Assembly: GCA_016872385.1 (NCBI GenBank)
Contig: VGZV01000009.1
Coordinates: 1-63,451, forward strand
From: SAR202 cluster bacterium
GTDB taxonomy: Bacteria > Chloroflexota > Dehalococcoidia > Lucifugimonadales > UBA3495
Length of the DNA stretch: 63,451 bases
Direction: 5' to 3'
Positions 23,825 to 32,979 of this stretch are shown in pieces (position 1 is the stretch's first letter; the number at the start of each line of letters is the position of its first letter). Both the position numbers and the translations under genes were made by a program. Under the pieces are notes generated by a model. That model was not told the origin of the DNA. It saw only the letters and a list, made by a program, of their open reading frames with translations, and searched no databases.

Positions 23825-25294
23825 ATGGCTACCCCCAAAGTGATTTCCCGTACCGCCACCACTTCCGAGTCCCTGGACCAGGGATACAAGTGGGGCTTTA
23901 CCATTGATATTGACTCGGACACGGCCCCCAAGGGCCTGAACGAGGATATTGTCCGTTTCATTTCCGCCAAAAAGGGCGAGCCGGAGTGGATGCTGGAGTG
24001 GCGCTTGAAGGCCTTCCGCCACTGGGTCCGTCAGAAGTGCCAGGAACCCCAGTGGGCTAACATCCACCATCCGCCCATTGACTTCCAGGACATCATCTAC
24101 TACTCCGCGCCGGCTTCCAAGAAGGACGGCCCCAAGAGCATGGAAGATGTGGACCCGGAGGTCCGCGCCGCCTTTGACAAGCTGGGCATCCCCCTGAATG
24201 AGCAGGCCAAGCTGGCCGGCGTGGCGGTGGACGCTGTCCTGGACAGTGTCTCAGTGGCTACCACCTACCAGGATATGCTCAAAAAGGCGGGCATCATCTT
24301 CTGCTCCATGAGCGAGGCCATCCGCGAGCACCCGGACCTGGTGCAGAAATACCTGGGTTCGGTGGTGCCCTACGCCGACAACTTCTATGCCAGCCTGAAT
24401 TCGGCGGTGTTTAGCGACGGCTCCTTCGCCTACATACCGCCGGGCGTGCGCTGCCCCATCGAGTTGATGACCTACTTCCGCATCAACCAGGTCAACTCGG
24501 GTCAGTTTGAGCGTACCCTCATTGTGGCTGACGAAGGCAGTTATGTAAGCTACCTGGAAGGCTGCACCGCGCCCATCCGGAAGGAGAGCCAGTTGCACGC
24601 CGCAGTGGTGGAACTGGTGGCCCTGGACAACGCCGAAATCAAGTATTCCACCCTGCAGAACTGGTATCCTGGCGACAAGCAGGGCAACGGCGGCGTTTAT
24701 AACTTTGTGACCAAGCGGGGCAAGGCCGCCGGGGTCAACTCCAAGATTTCCTGGACCCAGGTGGAGACCGGCTCGGCCATCACTTGGAAGTACCCCAGCG
24801 TTATCCTGCAGGGGGACAACTCCATCGGCGAGTTCTACTCCGTGGCCCTGGTCAACAACTACCAGCAGGCGGACACTGGCACTAAGATGATCCATATCGG
24901 CAAGAACACCCGCAGCACCATCGTCGCCAAGGGCATCTCCGCGGGCCACGGCAACAACACCTACCGCGGCCTGGTAAAGATTATGCCCACCGCCGACGGG
25001 GCGCGGAACTTCAGCCAGTGCGACTCCCTGCTCATCGGCGACCAGTGCGGCGCCCATACCTCGCCCTACATTGAAGTGCGCAACCCCACGGCTCAGATGG
25101 AGCACGAGGCCTCCACCTCCAAGGTCAGCGATGACCAGCTTTTCTACTGCCAGGCGCGGGGCCTGTCGGTGGAGGACGCCCATTCCATGATTATCAACGG
25201 CTTCTGCCGGGGCATCTTCCAGGAACTGCCCTTCGAGTTTGCTATGGAGGCATCCCAACTCTTGAAGGTGAGCCTGGAAGGGACAGTGGGGTAG
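23825..25294 (+). CDS. sufB: Fe-S cluster assembly protein SufB
   Basis: 489 aa, scaffold subunit of the SufBCD complex on which Fe-S clusters are built from SufS/SufU sulfur. Typical stretches: [90 protein letters not shown] and [27 protein letters not shown] precedes the ATG. First gene of the operon. Confidence 0.96.
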   Translation: MATPKVISRTATTSESLDQGYKWGFTIDIDSDTAPKGLNEDIVRFISAKKGEPEWMLEWRLKAFRHWVRQKCQEPQWANIHHPPIDFQDIIYYSAPASKKDGPKSMEDVDPEVRAAFDKLGIPLNEQAKLAGVAVDAVLDSVSVATTYQDMLKKAGIIFCSMSEAIREHPDLVQKYLGSVVPYADNFYASLNSAVFSDGSFAYIPPGVRCPIELMTYFRINQVNSGQFERTLIVADEGSYVSYLEGCTAPIRKESQLHAAVVELVALDNAEIKYSTLQNWYPGDKQGNGGVYNFVTKRGKAAGVNSKISWTQVETGSAITWKYPSVILQGDNSIGEFYSVALVNNYQQADTGTKMIHIGKNTRSTIVAKGISAGHGNNTYRGLVKIMPTADGARNFSQCDSLLIGDQCGAHTSPYIEVRNPTAQMEHEASTSKVSDDQLFYCQARGLSVEDAHSMIINGFCRGIFQELPFEFAMEASQLLKVSLEGTVG

Positions 25295-25297
25295 ACA

Positions 25298-25435
25298 GTG
25301 CCTGAGTCAGAAGAGACCACTGACGTCAACCCCTCAGAGGCGGCGCTGCTCAGTGAAGCGGCCCTGGCAGAGGACTGGAACCGCCCTGAAGAGGATGCGG
25401 CGTGGTCACATTTGCAGCGGGTGCCGTCGTCCTAG
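25298..25435 (+). CDS. small acidic ORF after sufB (45 aa)
   Basis: GTG 25298, 3 bases after the sufB stop. It encodes MPESEETTDVNPSEAALLSE followed by AALAEDWNRPEEDAAW, with a short basic end. The AEDWNRPEEDAAW segment resembles the tail of small antitoxin-like proteins that often precede PIN or MazF toxins, but no toxin follows. It may be a remnant. Not recognised with certainty. Confidence 0.4.
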   Translation: MPESEETTDVNPSEAALLSEAALAEDWNRPEEDAAWSHLQRVPSS

Positions 25436-25468
25436 TTCCATTTCCCTCAGCATAATCAGAAGGTGATA

Positions 25469-25540
25469 GTCGTTGCGAGCGAAGAGAAGCAATCTCCTCC
25501 TACGCCAAGATTGCTTCGGGGCTTCGCCCCTCGCAATGAC
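25469..25540. repeat. 72-bp TTGCGAGCGAAG palindromic repeat, left copy
   Basis: Begins GTCGTTGCGAGCGAAG and ends CTTCGCCCCTCGCAATGAC, so it folds on itself. A similar 72-bp copy in the same orientation lies at 25885-25956. The two bracket the GIY-YIG gene. Confidence 0.8.
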
Positions 25541-25574
25541 ACTATATAGACCCTAGTGGTACCCACAAGCAATC

Positions 25575-25865
25575 GTGAGCAAGAAATGTTATGTCTACAT
25601 AATGACCAACAAGGGGAACACCGCCCTTTACACAGGTATAACTAATGACCTGGTTAGAAGGGCTTACGAGCATAGAGAGAAACTAACCGACGGGTTTACA
25701 AAGAAATACAGCGTTACCAAGCTGGTCTACTATGAAGTTTTGGATGACCCTGAGAGTGCTATTGCAAGGGAGAAGCAGATAAAGGCTGGCCCAAGACGGA
25801 AGAAAGTGGAGTTGGTCAACAGCTTTAACAGCGAGTGGGTTGACTTGTTTGAGGGCCTCCAGTAA
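25575..25865 (+). CDS. single-domain GIY-YIG endonuclease inside the suf operon
   Basis: 96 aa. Signature CYVYIMTNKGNTALYTGITN (with Y-I and YTG for GIY-YIG), catalytic Arg in DLVRRAYEHR and Glu in ESAIAREKQIK. GTG start. Such small UPF0213/COG2827-type proteins are mobile or DNA-repair-like. Its position between sufB and sufC and between two 72-bp repeats, and its lower GC than the suf genes, suggest arrival by transfer. Confidence 0.88.
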   Translation: MSKKCYVYIMTNKGNTALYTGITNDLVRRAYEHREKLTDGFTKKYSVTKLVYYEVLDDPESAIAREKQIKAGPRRKKVELVNSFNSEWVDLFEGLQ

Positions 25866-25884
25866 TTCGTAAATTTTGATGAGT

Positions 25885-25956
25885 GTCATTGCGAGCGAAG
25901 CGAAGCAATCCCCTCGCGTAGTGGGGTTGCTTCGGGGCTTCGCCCCTCGCAACGAC
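25885..25956. repeat. 72-bp TTGCGAGCGAAG palindromic repeat, right copy
   Basis: Begins GTCATTGCGAGCGAAG and ends CTTCGCCCCTCGCAACGAC. Same orientation as the copy at 25469-25540. Confidence 0.8.
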
Positions 25957-26003
25957 AAGGTTCTTAATTCCAGCCGGCAGACCAACAGAGTGACAGCAAG
26001 AAT

Positions 26004-26768
26004 ATGCCAAACACCCCCATCCTAGAAATCCGCAACCTGCGCGCCTCCATCGGCGACCAGGAAATCCTACAGGGCTTGAACCTCACTGTTAACGCCGGGG
26101 AGGTCCACGCCATCATGGGGCCTAATGGCTCCGGCAAGAGCACCCTGGCCAACGTGCTGGCAGGCCGCCCAGAATACACTGTCACCGGCGGGGAGGTCCT
26201 ATATCTGGGCCGTAGCCTGCTGGACATGCCTCCGGAAGAACGGGCGCGGGAAGGCATTTTCCTGGCCTTCCAGTACCCTGTGGAGCTGCCCGGCGTGCGC
26301 GCTTGGCAGTTCCTCAAGGCCTCCGTGGACGCCCTGCGCAAGCACCGGGGGCAGGAGGAACTCAGCGCCCGCGACTTCAACCGCCTGCTTAACGACAAGG
26401 TCAAGCAGGTAGAGATTGACCCGGAACTGGTGAAGCGCAACGTCAATGAAGGCTTCTCTGGCGGCGAAAAGAAGCGCAACGAAATTCTGCAGCTAGCCCT
26501 GTTGGAACCCAAGCTGGCCCTGCTGGATGAGACCGACTCCGGCCTGGACATTGACGCCCTGCGCATTGTGTCCGAAGGGGTCAACCGGTTCCGCAAGCCG
26601 GACAACGCCATCGTGGTAGTCACCCACTACCAGCGCATCCTGAACTACATCACCCCAGACCACGTGCACGTGCTGGTGGACGGGCGCATCGTGCGCTCCG
26701 GCGGCGCAGAACTGGCCCACGAGCTGGAGGCCCGCGGCTACGACTGGGTCAAGGAGGCAGTGGGCTAA
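26004..26768 (+). CDS. sufC: Fe-S cluster assembly ATPase SufC
   Basis: 254 aa ABC-type ATPase of the SufBCD scaffold; no transmembrane partner. Walker A IMGPNGSGKSTLANVLAG, Q-loop FLAFQYPVELPG, signature EGFSGGEKKRNEILQ, Walker B PKLALLDETDSGLDIDALR and switch His in VVVTHYQRIL. It is displaced from sufB by the GIY-YIG insertion. Confidence 0.96.
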   Translation: MPNTPILEIRNLRASIGDQEILQGLNLTVNAGEVHAIMGPNGSGKSTLANVLAGRPEYTVTGGEVLYLGRSLLDMPPEERAREGIFLAFQYPVELPGVRAWQFLKASVDALRKHRGQEELSARDFNRLLNDKVKQVEIDPELVKRNVNEGFSGGEKKRNEILQLALLEPKLALLDETDSGLDIDALRIVSEGVNRFRKPDNAIVVVTHYQRILNYITPDHVHVLVDGRIVRSGGAELAHELEARGYDWVKEAVG

Positions 26769-26856
26769 GTCACCCTCACCTCAGCTCTCTCCCATCAAGG
26801 GAGATGGAACCAGAACTTCCTCTCCCCTTGTGGGAGAGGATAGAGGTGAGGGGTAT
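26769..26856. repeat. inverted CTCACCTC/GAGGTGAG repeat between sufC and sufD
   Basis: Starts GTCACCCTCACCTCAGCTCT and ends GAGGATAGAGGTGAGGGG. The interior includes CTCCCATCAAGGGAG and CTCCCCTTGTGGGAG hairpins. Another dispersed noncoding element of the window; it separates sufC from sufD. Confidence 0.65.
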
Positions 26857-26882
26857 ATGACTGCTGATAGCTGATAATTGAA

Positions 26883-28241
26883 ATGACCCAAACTTTATCC
26901 AGATACGCCAACTACCAGGCGGCCTTCCAGTCCCTGGATGCCGCCACCCAGGGCAGTTCTCCTTCCTGGCTGCGTCAGCTTCGCCATAACGCCTGGGAGC
27001 GCTTCCAGCAGTTGGGATTCCCCACCGCCCGCCGGGGCAACGAAAAGTGGAAGTACACCAGCGTGGCCCCCATCGCCAGCGCCCTGTTTGACTATTCGCC
27101 GTCCCCCGTGAACGCCCCCGCGGTCTCCCTCAGCCAGTTGGGCCAACTGGTCCCCAGTGCTCCTGATTGGAACACATTGGTCTTTGTGGAGGGCTGCTTT
27201 GCGCCAGCCTTGTCTACCCAGCCTGTTCAAGGTGGTCCAGTGCTGGCAGGCAGCCTGGCCCAGGCGGCGTCTGGCCAGGCCAGATTGGTGCAGGAACACC
27301 TGTCCCGCTTGGCCAAAGTTGAAGACGATGGCTTTACCGCGCTGAACACTGCCTTTCTCCAGGAGGGAGCGGTGGTCCATGTGCCCGATGGCGCAGTTGC
27401 TCCGGCGGTGGTCCACCTGGTCCACGTTGCTGCTGGCTCCCCGCGTCCCAGAGTTATTTTCCCCCGAACTCTCATAGTTGCCGGTGCGAACAGCCAGCTG
27501 ACCTTGGTGGAAAGCTACGTCAGCCTTTCCCAAAGCCGGTACTTCACCAACGCAGTGACTGAAATTGTGGTGGGTGAAGGCGCTAAAGTTGATCACTACC
27601 GCCTGCTGCTGGAAAGCCCGGAAGCCTTCCACGTGGGCGCTACTTGCGTGTGCCAGGGCCAGGACAGCAGCTTTACTTCCGGCGGCTTCTTCCGCGGCGC
27701 TGCTTTGGCCCGCAACGACTTTCAGGTGCTGATGGATGGCACTGGCGCTTTCTGCACCCTTAACGGCCTGTTCTTGACTACTGACAACCAGCACATTGAC
27801 CACCTGCTGAACATTGACCATGCTAAGCCCCACGGCGCCAGCCGCCTTTTCTACAAGGGCATCCTGGGCGGCAAGTCCAAGGCTGTATTTGGCGGCACGG
27901 TGCTGGTGCACAAGGACGCTCAGAAGACCGATGCCCGACAGACTGACAAGAACCTGCTGCTGTCGCCGGAGGCCGAGGTGGACAGCAAGCCCAGCTTGCT
28001 TATTTATGCCGACGACGTTAAGTGCGGCCACGGCGCTACTGCTGGGCATATTGATGAGAACACGCTTTTTTACATGCGCAGCCGGGGCCTGGACCTGGAA
28101 ACTGCCAGCCGCATGTTGATTCACGCCTTTGCCCGCGAGGTTATAGACACTGTCCAGCCCCACGCATTGCAAGTGTTTCTGGACGTAATTTTCTCCCAGT
28201 CCCTGCCCAGCGCCAGCCTGAAGTTTGGGGGTGCGCCGTGA
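26883..28241 (+). CDS. sufD: Fe-S cluster assembly protein SufD
   Basis: 452 aa, partner of SufB and SufC. N-terminal RRGNEKWKYTSVAPIAS; core beta-helix with VDHYRLLLESPEAFHVG, LLNIDHAKPHGASRLFYKGI, KTDARQTDKNLLLSPEAEVD, SKPSLLIYADDVKCGHGATA and the C-terminal MLIHAFAREVIDTVQ. The stop overlaps the sufS GTG (GTGA). Confidence 0.95.
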   Translation: MTQTLSRYANYQAAFQSLDAATQGSSPSWLRQLRHNAWERFQQLGFPTARRGNEKWKYTSVAPIASALFDYSPSPVNAPAVSLSQLGQLVPSAPDWNTLVFVEGCFAPALSTQPVQGGPVLAGSLAQAASGQARLVQEHLSRLAKVEDDGFTALNTAFLQEGAVVHVPDGAVAPAVVHLVHVAAGSPRPRVIFPRTLIVAGANSQLTLVESYVSLSQSRYFTNAVTEIVVGEGAKVDHYRLLLESPEAFHVGATCVCQGQDSSFTSGGFFRGAALARNDFQVLMDGTGAFCTLNGLFLTTDNQHIDHLLNIDHAKPHGASRLFYKGILGGKSKAVFGGTVLVHKDAQKTDARQTDKNLLLSPEAEVDSKPSLLIYADDVKCGHGATAGHIDENTLFYMRSRGLDLETASRMLIHAFAREVIDTVQPHALQVFLDVIFSQSLPSASLKFGGAP

Positions 28242-29509
28242 CCGCTGCCAACCCCAGAGCGCACTACCCGTCCAGGGTAGCTTCCCTAAGCAGCGCCGAT
28301 GTGATGAAAATCCGCAAGGACTTTCCGGTGCTGGCGCAGACTGTCCACGGCAAACCCCTGGTGTACCTGGACAACGCCGCCACTACCCAGAAGCCCCAGG
28401 CGGTCATTGATACTCTGGTGCGTTACTACACGACGGAGAACGCCAACATCCACCGGGGCGTTCATACGCTGAGCCAGTTGGCCACCGAGGACTACGAGGG
28501 CGCTCGGGGCAAGGTGCGCCGCCTGCTCAATGCCCGGGAAGACCGGGAGATCGTTTTTGTCCGGGGCACCACCGAGGCCATCAACCTGGTGGCCCAGACC
28601 TACGGCCGCCAGAACGTGGGGCCGGGGGACGAAATTGTAATCTCGGCCATGGAGCACCACTCCAACATTGTCCCGTGGCAGATGCTTTGCCAGGAGCGGC
28701 GCGCCCTGCTCAAAGTGGTTCCCTGCAACGACGCTGGCGAGTTGCTGCTGGATGAGTACGAAAAGCTGTTGAGCCCGCGCACCAAGCTGGTCTCCATTGT
28801 CCACGTGTCCAATGCCCTGGGCACCATCAACCCCGCCAAGCAGCTGGTGGACATGGCCCATCGCTGGGGCGCGCCGGTGCTTCTCGACGGTGCCCAGGCC
28901 GCGGCCCACATGCCTGTGGACGTGCAGGCCCTGGGTTGCGACTTTTACGCCTTCTCCGGCCACAAGCTCTACGGCCCCACGGGCATTGGCGTGCTTTACG
29001 GCCGGGCTGAACTGCTGGAGGCCATGCCTCCCTACCAGGGCGGCGGGGATATGATCCGCTCTGTCACCTTTGAAAAGACACTTTATAACAGCCTGCCCTA
29101 CAAATTTGAGGCGGGCACCCCCAACATTGCTGGCAGCATCGGCCTGGGGACGGCTATTGATTATGTCAATTTCATAGGACTGGAACGCATCGCCGCCTAT
29201 GAGGATGAGCTGCTGACTTACGGTGCGGACCGGCTGTCCAGCATTGAAGGCCTGCGCATCATTGGCACTGCCAAGGAAAAGGCGGGAATCCTGTCCTTTG
29301 TCCTGGACAAAGTCCACCCCCACGATATCGGCACAATTCTGGACGCAGAGGGCGTGGCGGTACGCACCGGCCACCATTGCGCCCAGCCGCTGATGGATCG
29401 GTTTGGGGTCCCGGCCACGGCCAGAGCCTCCCTGTCCTTCTACAACACCAAAGAGGAAATTGACATCCTGGTTAAAGGCATTGACCGTGTCCTGGAGGTC
29501 TTTAGCTAA
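28238..29509 (+). CDS. sufS: cysteine desulfurase SufS
   Basis: 423 aa PLP enzyme releasing sulfur from cysteine for Fe-S assembly. DNAATTQKPQAVIDTL, VRGTTEAINLVAQTYG, the PLP Lys in FSGHKLYGPTGIGVL (about Lys243) and the active Cys in RTGHHCAQPLMDRFG (about Cys381). The GTG at 28238 couples to sufD; ATG 28301 (MKIRKDFPVL) is possible. Pairs with the SufU encoded next. Confidence 0.95.
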   Translation: MTAANPRAHYPSRVASLSSADVMKIRKDFPVLAQTVHGKPLVYLDNAATTQKPQAVIDTLVRYYTTENANIHRGVHTLSQLATEDYEGARGKVRRLLNAREDREIVFVRGTTEAINLVAQTYGRQNVGPGDEIVISAMEHHSNIVPWQMLCQERRALLKVVPCNDAGELLLDEYEKLLSPRTKLVSIVHVSNALGTINPAKQLVDMAHRWGAPVLLDGAQAAAHMPVDVQALGCDFYAFSGHKLYGPTGIGVLYGRAELLEAMPPYQGGGDMIRSVTFEKTLYNSLPYKFEAGTPNIAGSIGLGTAIDYVNFIGLERIAAYEDELLTYGADRLSSIEGLRIIGTAKEKAGILSFVLDKVHPHDIGTILDAEGVAVRTGHHCAQPLMDRFGVPATARASLSFYNTKEEIDILVKGIDRVLEVFS

Positions 29510-29955
29510 TGGCTGAGCTAAGCCACCTGTACCAGGAGATTCTGCTGGAGCACAACAGCAAGCCCCGCAACTTTCGCAAGCTGGAGCACCCTAACCACTC
29601 CGCCGATGGGTACAATCCCCTGTGTGGCGACCGCATCAATCTGTACCTGGACATCAAGGACGGCGTGGTGGCCGACGTGGGCTTCCAGGGTTCGGGCTGC
29701 GCCATCTCCCGGGCCGCATCCTCACTGATGACCCAAAGCATCAAAGGTAAGACTGTGGCGGAGGCGGAGCAGTTGTTCCGGGAGTACCGCCGGATGCTGA
29801 CCCAGCCCGGCGCAGACGTGGACGGTGAACTGCTGGGCGACCTGGAGTTCCTGGCGGGCGTAGCGGCCTTTCCCACTCGCATCAAGTGCGCCATCTTGTC
29901 CTGGCACACCCTGCAAGCCGCCCTGGAAGGCAAAGAGACCGCCACCACGGAGTAA
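29509..29955 (+). CDS. sufU: SufU sulfur-transfer/scaffold protein
   Basis: 148 aa. Zn/cluster ligands Cys39 and Asp41 (NPLCGDR), Cys64 (GSGCAIS) and Cys127 (RIKCAIL). SufU accepts sulfur from SufS in Gram-positive-type SUF systems. The RNFRKLEHPN start and an insertion after GKTVAEAEQLF typical of SufU rather than IscU are present. The ATG overlaps the sufS stop region. A second paralogue is at 30530-31006. Confidence 0.94.
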   Translation: MAELSHLYQEILLEHNSKPRNFRKLEHPNHSADGYNPLCGDRINLYLDIKDGVVADVGFQGSGCAISRAASSLMTQSIKGKTVAEAEQLFREYRRMLTQPGADVDGELLGDLEFLAGVAAFPTRIKCAILSWHTLQAALEGKETATTE

Positions 29956-30134
29956 CAGAAGTTCCTTGTGGGTTCCGTAATATTGGAATCCATAAGGACC
30001 CACCGCAATTTGCCCCGTGTGCTGACTGTAACTGCATCACCCAGGCGGGATTTCTCTCTTTAACCCGTGTTGGGCTATAATTTGATTCAGACTCCTCCAA
30101 CAATTATGCCCACTGGCCCAGGTAAAACAATCCT

Positions 30135-30494
30135 ATGATGACCGGCTCCACACAAGAATATATCCGCACCAGCCACGAGCTTATGGCCAAGGCTGAGGAC
30201 TCGCTGGCTCAGGGCGATTTGCTCCAGGCTTCGGAGAAGGGGTGGGGGGCCGCCGCCCAAATGGTCAAGGCGGTAGCGGAGCGGCGCGGCTGGCATCACA
30301 ATGGGAACCGCGAATTGTATCAGGTAGTGAACCGCCTGGCGGAGGAGAGTGCGGACCGGCAGCTTCGGGTGCATTTTAACTCAGCCAGCGCCCTCCACAG
30401 TAATTTCTACGAACAATGGATGCCCAAGGAAATGGTGGAGGAAAGCCTGGTGCAGGCGCGGGAGTTTGTTCAGATGATGGAGGGGCTGCTGTAG
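30135..30494 (+). CDS. PaREP1/HEPN-like protein
   Basis: 119 aa all-helical protein (TQEYIRTSHELMAKAEDSLA, LQASEKGWGAAAQMVKAVAE, HFNSASALHSNFYEQWMP) resembling the PaREP1 group, which is related to HEPN domains. Function unknown; such proteins sometimes act as nucleic-acid-binding or toxin-like partners. It is located between the two sufU genes. A TATAAT-like box at 30076-30081 lies upstream, so it may have its own promoter. Confidence 0.65.
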   Translation: MMTGSTQEYIRTSHELMAKAEDSLAQGDLLQASEKGWGAAAQMVKAVAERRGWHHNGNRELYQVVNRLAEESADRQLRVHFNSASALHSNFYEQWMPKEMVEESLVQAREFVQMMEGLL

Positions 30495-30529
30495 CTGGCC
30501 ATCCCGGCCGCTCTATGCCAGGCTGTAAT

Positions 30530-31006
30530 ATGCCCCAACTTCCTGATTTGCCCCTGGATGGCCTATTCGGCCAGGTCATCATGGACCACTACCGGAACCC
30601 GCGGAACCGCGCGCCGGTGGCTTCGCCGGACATCCACGCCCACGAGCGGAACCCCTTTTGCGGTGACGCCGTGACGGTGGACTTGAAGCTGGACAATGAC
30701 GGGCGGGTTGTCCAGGTCTCTGTGCAGTCAGAGGGTTGTTCCATTCTCCAGGCCACAGCTTCGCTGATGAGCGAGGCATTATTGGGCAAGACGCTGGAAC
30801 AGCTGCTGCAACTATCCGGCCAGTTCCGGGACTGGATGCAGGGCAGGCTCAAGTCTAACCCTCCGGAACTGGAACCTATGCAGGCTTTGCAGGTAGTGCG
30901 GCAACACCCGGTGCGCATCAAGTGCGCCCTGCTCCCCTGGACAGCTTTGGAAGTGGGGGCGCAGGGGCATCGGCAAGCAAAGAAATTCCCCCTCCTTCCT
31001 CTTTAG
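30530..31006 (+). CDS. second SufU/NifU-N-like Fe-S assembly protein
   Basis: 158 aa from ATG 30530 (ATG 30515 also possible). MDHYRNPRNRAPV, then Cys44 and Asp46 (NPFCGDAV), Cys70 (SEGCSIL) and Cys132 (RIKCALLPW), so all ligands are kept. It is shorter in the middle than the first SufU. The last residues (KKFPLLPL) come from a dispersed repeat. Two intact SufU proteins in one operon suggest divided roles (scaffold versus sulfur transfer), which is an inference. Confidence 0.85.
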   Translation: MPQLPDLPLDGLFGQVIMDHYRNPRNRAPVASPDIHAHERNPFCGDAVTVDLKLDNDGRVVQVSVQSEGCSILQATASLMSEALLGKTLEQLLQLSGQFRDWMQGRLKSNPPELEPMQALQVVRQHPVRIKCALLPWTALEVGAQGHRQAKKFPLLPL

Positions 31007-31033
31007 TAAAGAGAGGCCAGGGGGATTTAGACT

Positions 31034-31060
31034 CAGGGGTGGGAGATAATCCCACCCCTG
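31034..31060. terminator. bidirectional terminator between sufU2 and binding lipoprotein gene
   Basis: CAGGGGTGGGA (31034-31044), loop GATAA, TCCCACCCCTG (31050-31060): perfect 11-bp stem, followed by TTGCTT on the plus strand. It lies between convergent genes. Confidence 0.75.
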
Positions 31061-31096
31061 TTGCTTACCAGTCTGTAGCGTTCGTGGGTGAACGGG

Positions 31097-32824
31097 TTAT
31101 TTTTCCCGCCAGACCTGGCTCCAGAAGCCGTACTCCGAATTGGCGGTGACGGGATAAAAAGCCCGCAAGCCGTCGGCGTATACCCAGCGGGTACCCCCGT
31201 TGACCAGGTTGAACAGGTATCCCTGCTCCACCACGTACTGCTGAAGCTCCCGAAGCTGCTGCTGGCGCAAGGCTGGGTCCAATTCCGCCGCCTGGCGTTG
31301 TATGAGGTTGTCCAGCTTCTTGTCCTGGTGTCCTGCCACATTCCATCTGCCCTGGCTATGCAGCAGAGTTGCCAGATAAGCGTTGGTGGAATCCGCGGGA
31401 GGCGTTACTCCCAGGGCAATCTGGTAGTCCCGCTGGTTTCCAAACACCTGTTCCTGGAATTGGGCGGCGTTCAGCCGGCGCATTGTGGGTTTGAAACCCA
31501 CCGCTGCCAGGTCATCCGCCAGCTTGTTGCCTGCCGCAACGTAACTGGGACCGAAATCGCCCACAACCACATCTACTTTGGCCGGCAGGGGCATTCCAGC
31601 GCTGGCCAACAGTTGCCGCGCCGCCGCCGGGTCGGCAAAGTACCGGCTGCGCAGGTAGTCCTTCCCCAGGGCCGCCGCAGAGTCCAGGACCGGCAGGCCA
31701 ACACCGGCCTGCCCTTGGCCCAGCCATAGCGCGTCCAGGTAATCCCAGGGGTCAATGGCCTTGAACACTGCGTGGCGCACCGCTGCGGATTGCAGGTTTG
31801 GCGACTGGACATTGATGGACAGGGTCAGGCCATGTCCCCCCTGGGCTGAGACTACCGTGTTGACGGACTGACGGGCTTGCCGAATCTGCCGCCACGTCTC
31901 CAGGTCTGGGGTGAATACGTCCACCTGCCCGGCCCGGAAAGCCGCCAGCAGCCGGTCTCCTGGCCACTGGGTACCCAGTTCAGTGCTGAAGCTGCGGAAC
32001 TCCAGCCGGTCCAGCAACGGCTGGCTAGGCAGGAAATAGTCGGGATTCCGCGTCAGGATAGTGTGGTCGGCGGTGGAACTGGCATCCCACATCCAGGGGC
32101 CGGTGCCTGCCACTGGGCTGGCTTGCAGGTCGCCATGCAGAGCGACTACTTCCGGCGCAATAACTTTGCTATGACCATCTGCCAGGGCCAGCAGGCCGTC
32201 GCTGTCGGCGTAGGCCAGGCGCACCTGCAAAGTCCGGGTGTCGGGGGCAGCAACCTTGCGGATGGGCGCCAGTATAGAGGCGTTGGGCCACCCCGGCGTG
32301 CGCTGGCGGTTGTAGCTGAATACCAGGTCCTGGGCCACCAGGGGCCGGCCGTTGACCGGCGCAACCTTTTGCCAGTGGACGCCGGACCGCAGCTTGAACT
32401 CGTAGACAAAGTCGGCGGTCATCCGCCAGCTTTCGCAAAGGTCGCATTCCAGAATGGGAGCGGAAGGGCTATCCGCTGGGCCTGAATGAATGCGCAGCAA
32501 TCGGCTGTAAGCCAGGCCGGGCCCCAGGGAAGCCAGGGCCGCCTGGGACTCCTGGTGCACGTCCCGGCTGGGGAAGCTGGCAGGGCTGGAGATGGTCAGG
32601 GCGCCGCCCCGCCGCAAATTTGGAACACTGGGCGCCATGGGGAGGGCCGCAGGCTCTGGAGCTGGTGTGGGCAAAGGTGCGGCTGCGGCAGTGGGGGTAG
32701 CGGGCGCTGCTTCCAGCACCGGTCCTGTTGAAGACCGGTCGGGCTGTCCTCCCTGAGCACAGGCCAGCGCGACGAGTAGGGAAACCTGGATCAACAAGAG
32801 CTTGGGGTTGAGTAATCGCCTCAT
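31097..32824 (-). CDS. ABC transporter substrate-binding lipoprotein, family 5 (peptide/nickel type)
   Basis: 575 aa from ATG 32824 (AGGAGAAGTGGA before it). A lipobox LLVALAC gives a lipid-anchored Cys; a Pro/Ala-rich linker follows (EAAPATPTAAAAPLPTPAPE). SBP5 features: CDLCESWRMTADFVYEFKLR, GVHWQKVAPVNGRPLVAQDL, NPDYFLPSQPLLDRLEF and WDYLDALWLGQGQAG. No permease genes are adjacent, so its partners are elsewhere. Ligand unknown. Confidence 0.85.
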   Translation of the reverse strand: MRRLLNPKLLLIQVSLLVALACAQGGQPDRSSTGPVLEAAPATPTAAAAPLPTPAPEPAALPMAPSVPNLRRGGALTISSPASFPSRDVHQESQAALASLGPGLAYSRLLRIHSGPADSPSAPILECDLCESWRMTADFVYEFKLRSGVHWQKVAPVNGRPLVAQDLVFSYNRQRTPGWPNASILAPIRKVAAPDTRTLQVRLAYADSDGLLALADGHSKVIAPEVVALHGDLQASPVAGTGPWMWDASSTADHTILTRNPDYFLPSQPLLDRLEFRSFSTELGTQWPGDRLLAAFRAGQVDVFTPDLETWRQIRQARQSVNTVVSAQGGHGLTLSINVQSPNLQSAAVRHAVFKAIDPWDYLDALWLGQGQAGVGLPVLDSAAALGKDYLRSRYFADPAAARQLLASAGMPLPAKVDVVVGDFGPSYVAAGNKLADDLAAVGFKPTMRRLNAAQFQEQVFGNQRDYQIALGVTPPADSTNAYLATLLHSQGRWNVAGHQDKKLDNLIQRQAAELDPALRQQQLRELQQYVVEQGYLFNLVNGGTRWVYADGLRAFYPVTANSEYGFWSQVWREK

Positions 32825-32979
32825 TCCACTTCTCCTGATGCGGCGTCTGCCAGCGGGCTGTATAGCCCAAGTCCGGCGACGACAATTCAATTCAGGATTA
32901 TAGTGGAACGGGCCTCGTCGTCCGCAGGTGCAAGATTAGCGCAAAACGAGAATTTTGCTCGGTCAGGCTTGATGTTACG

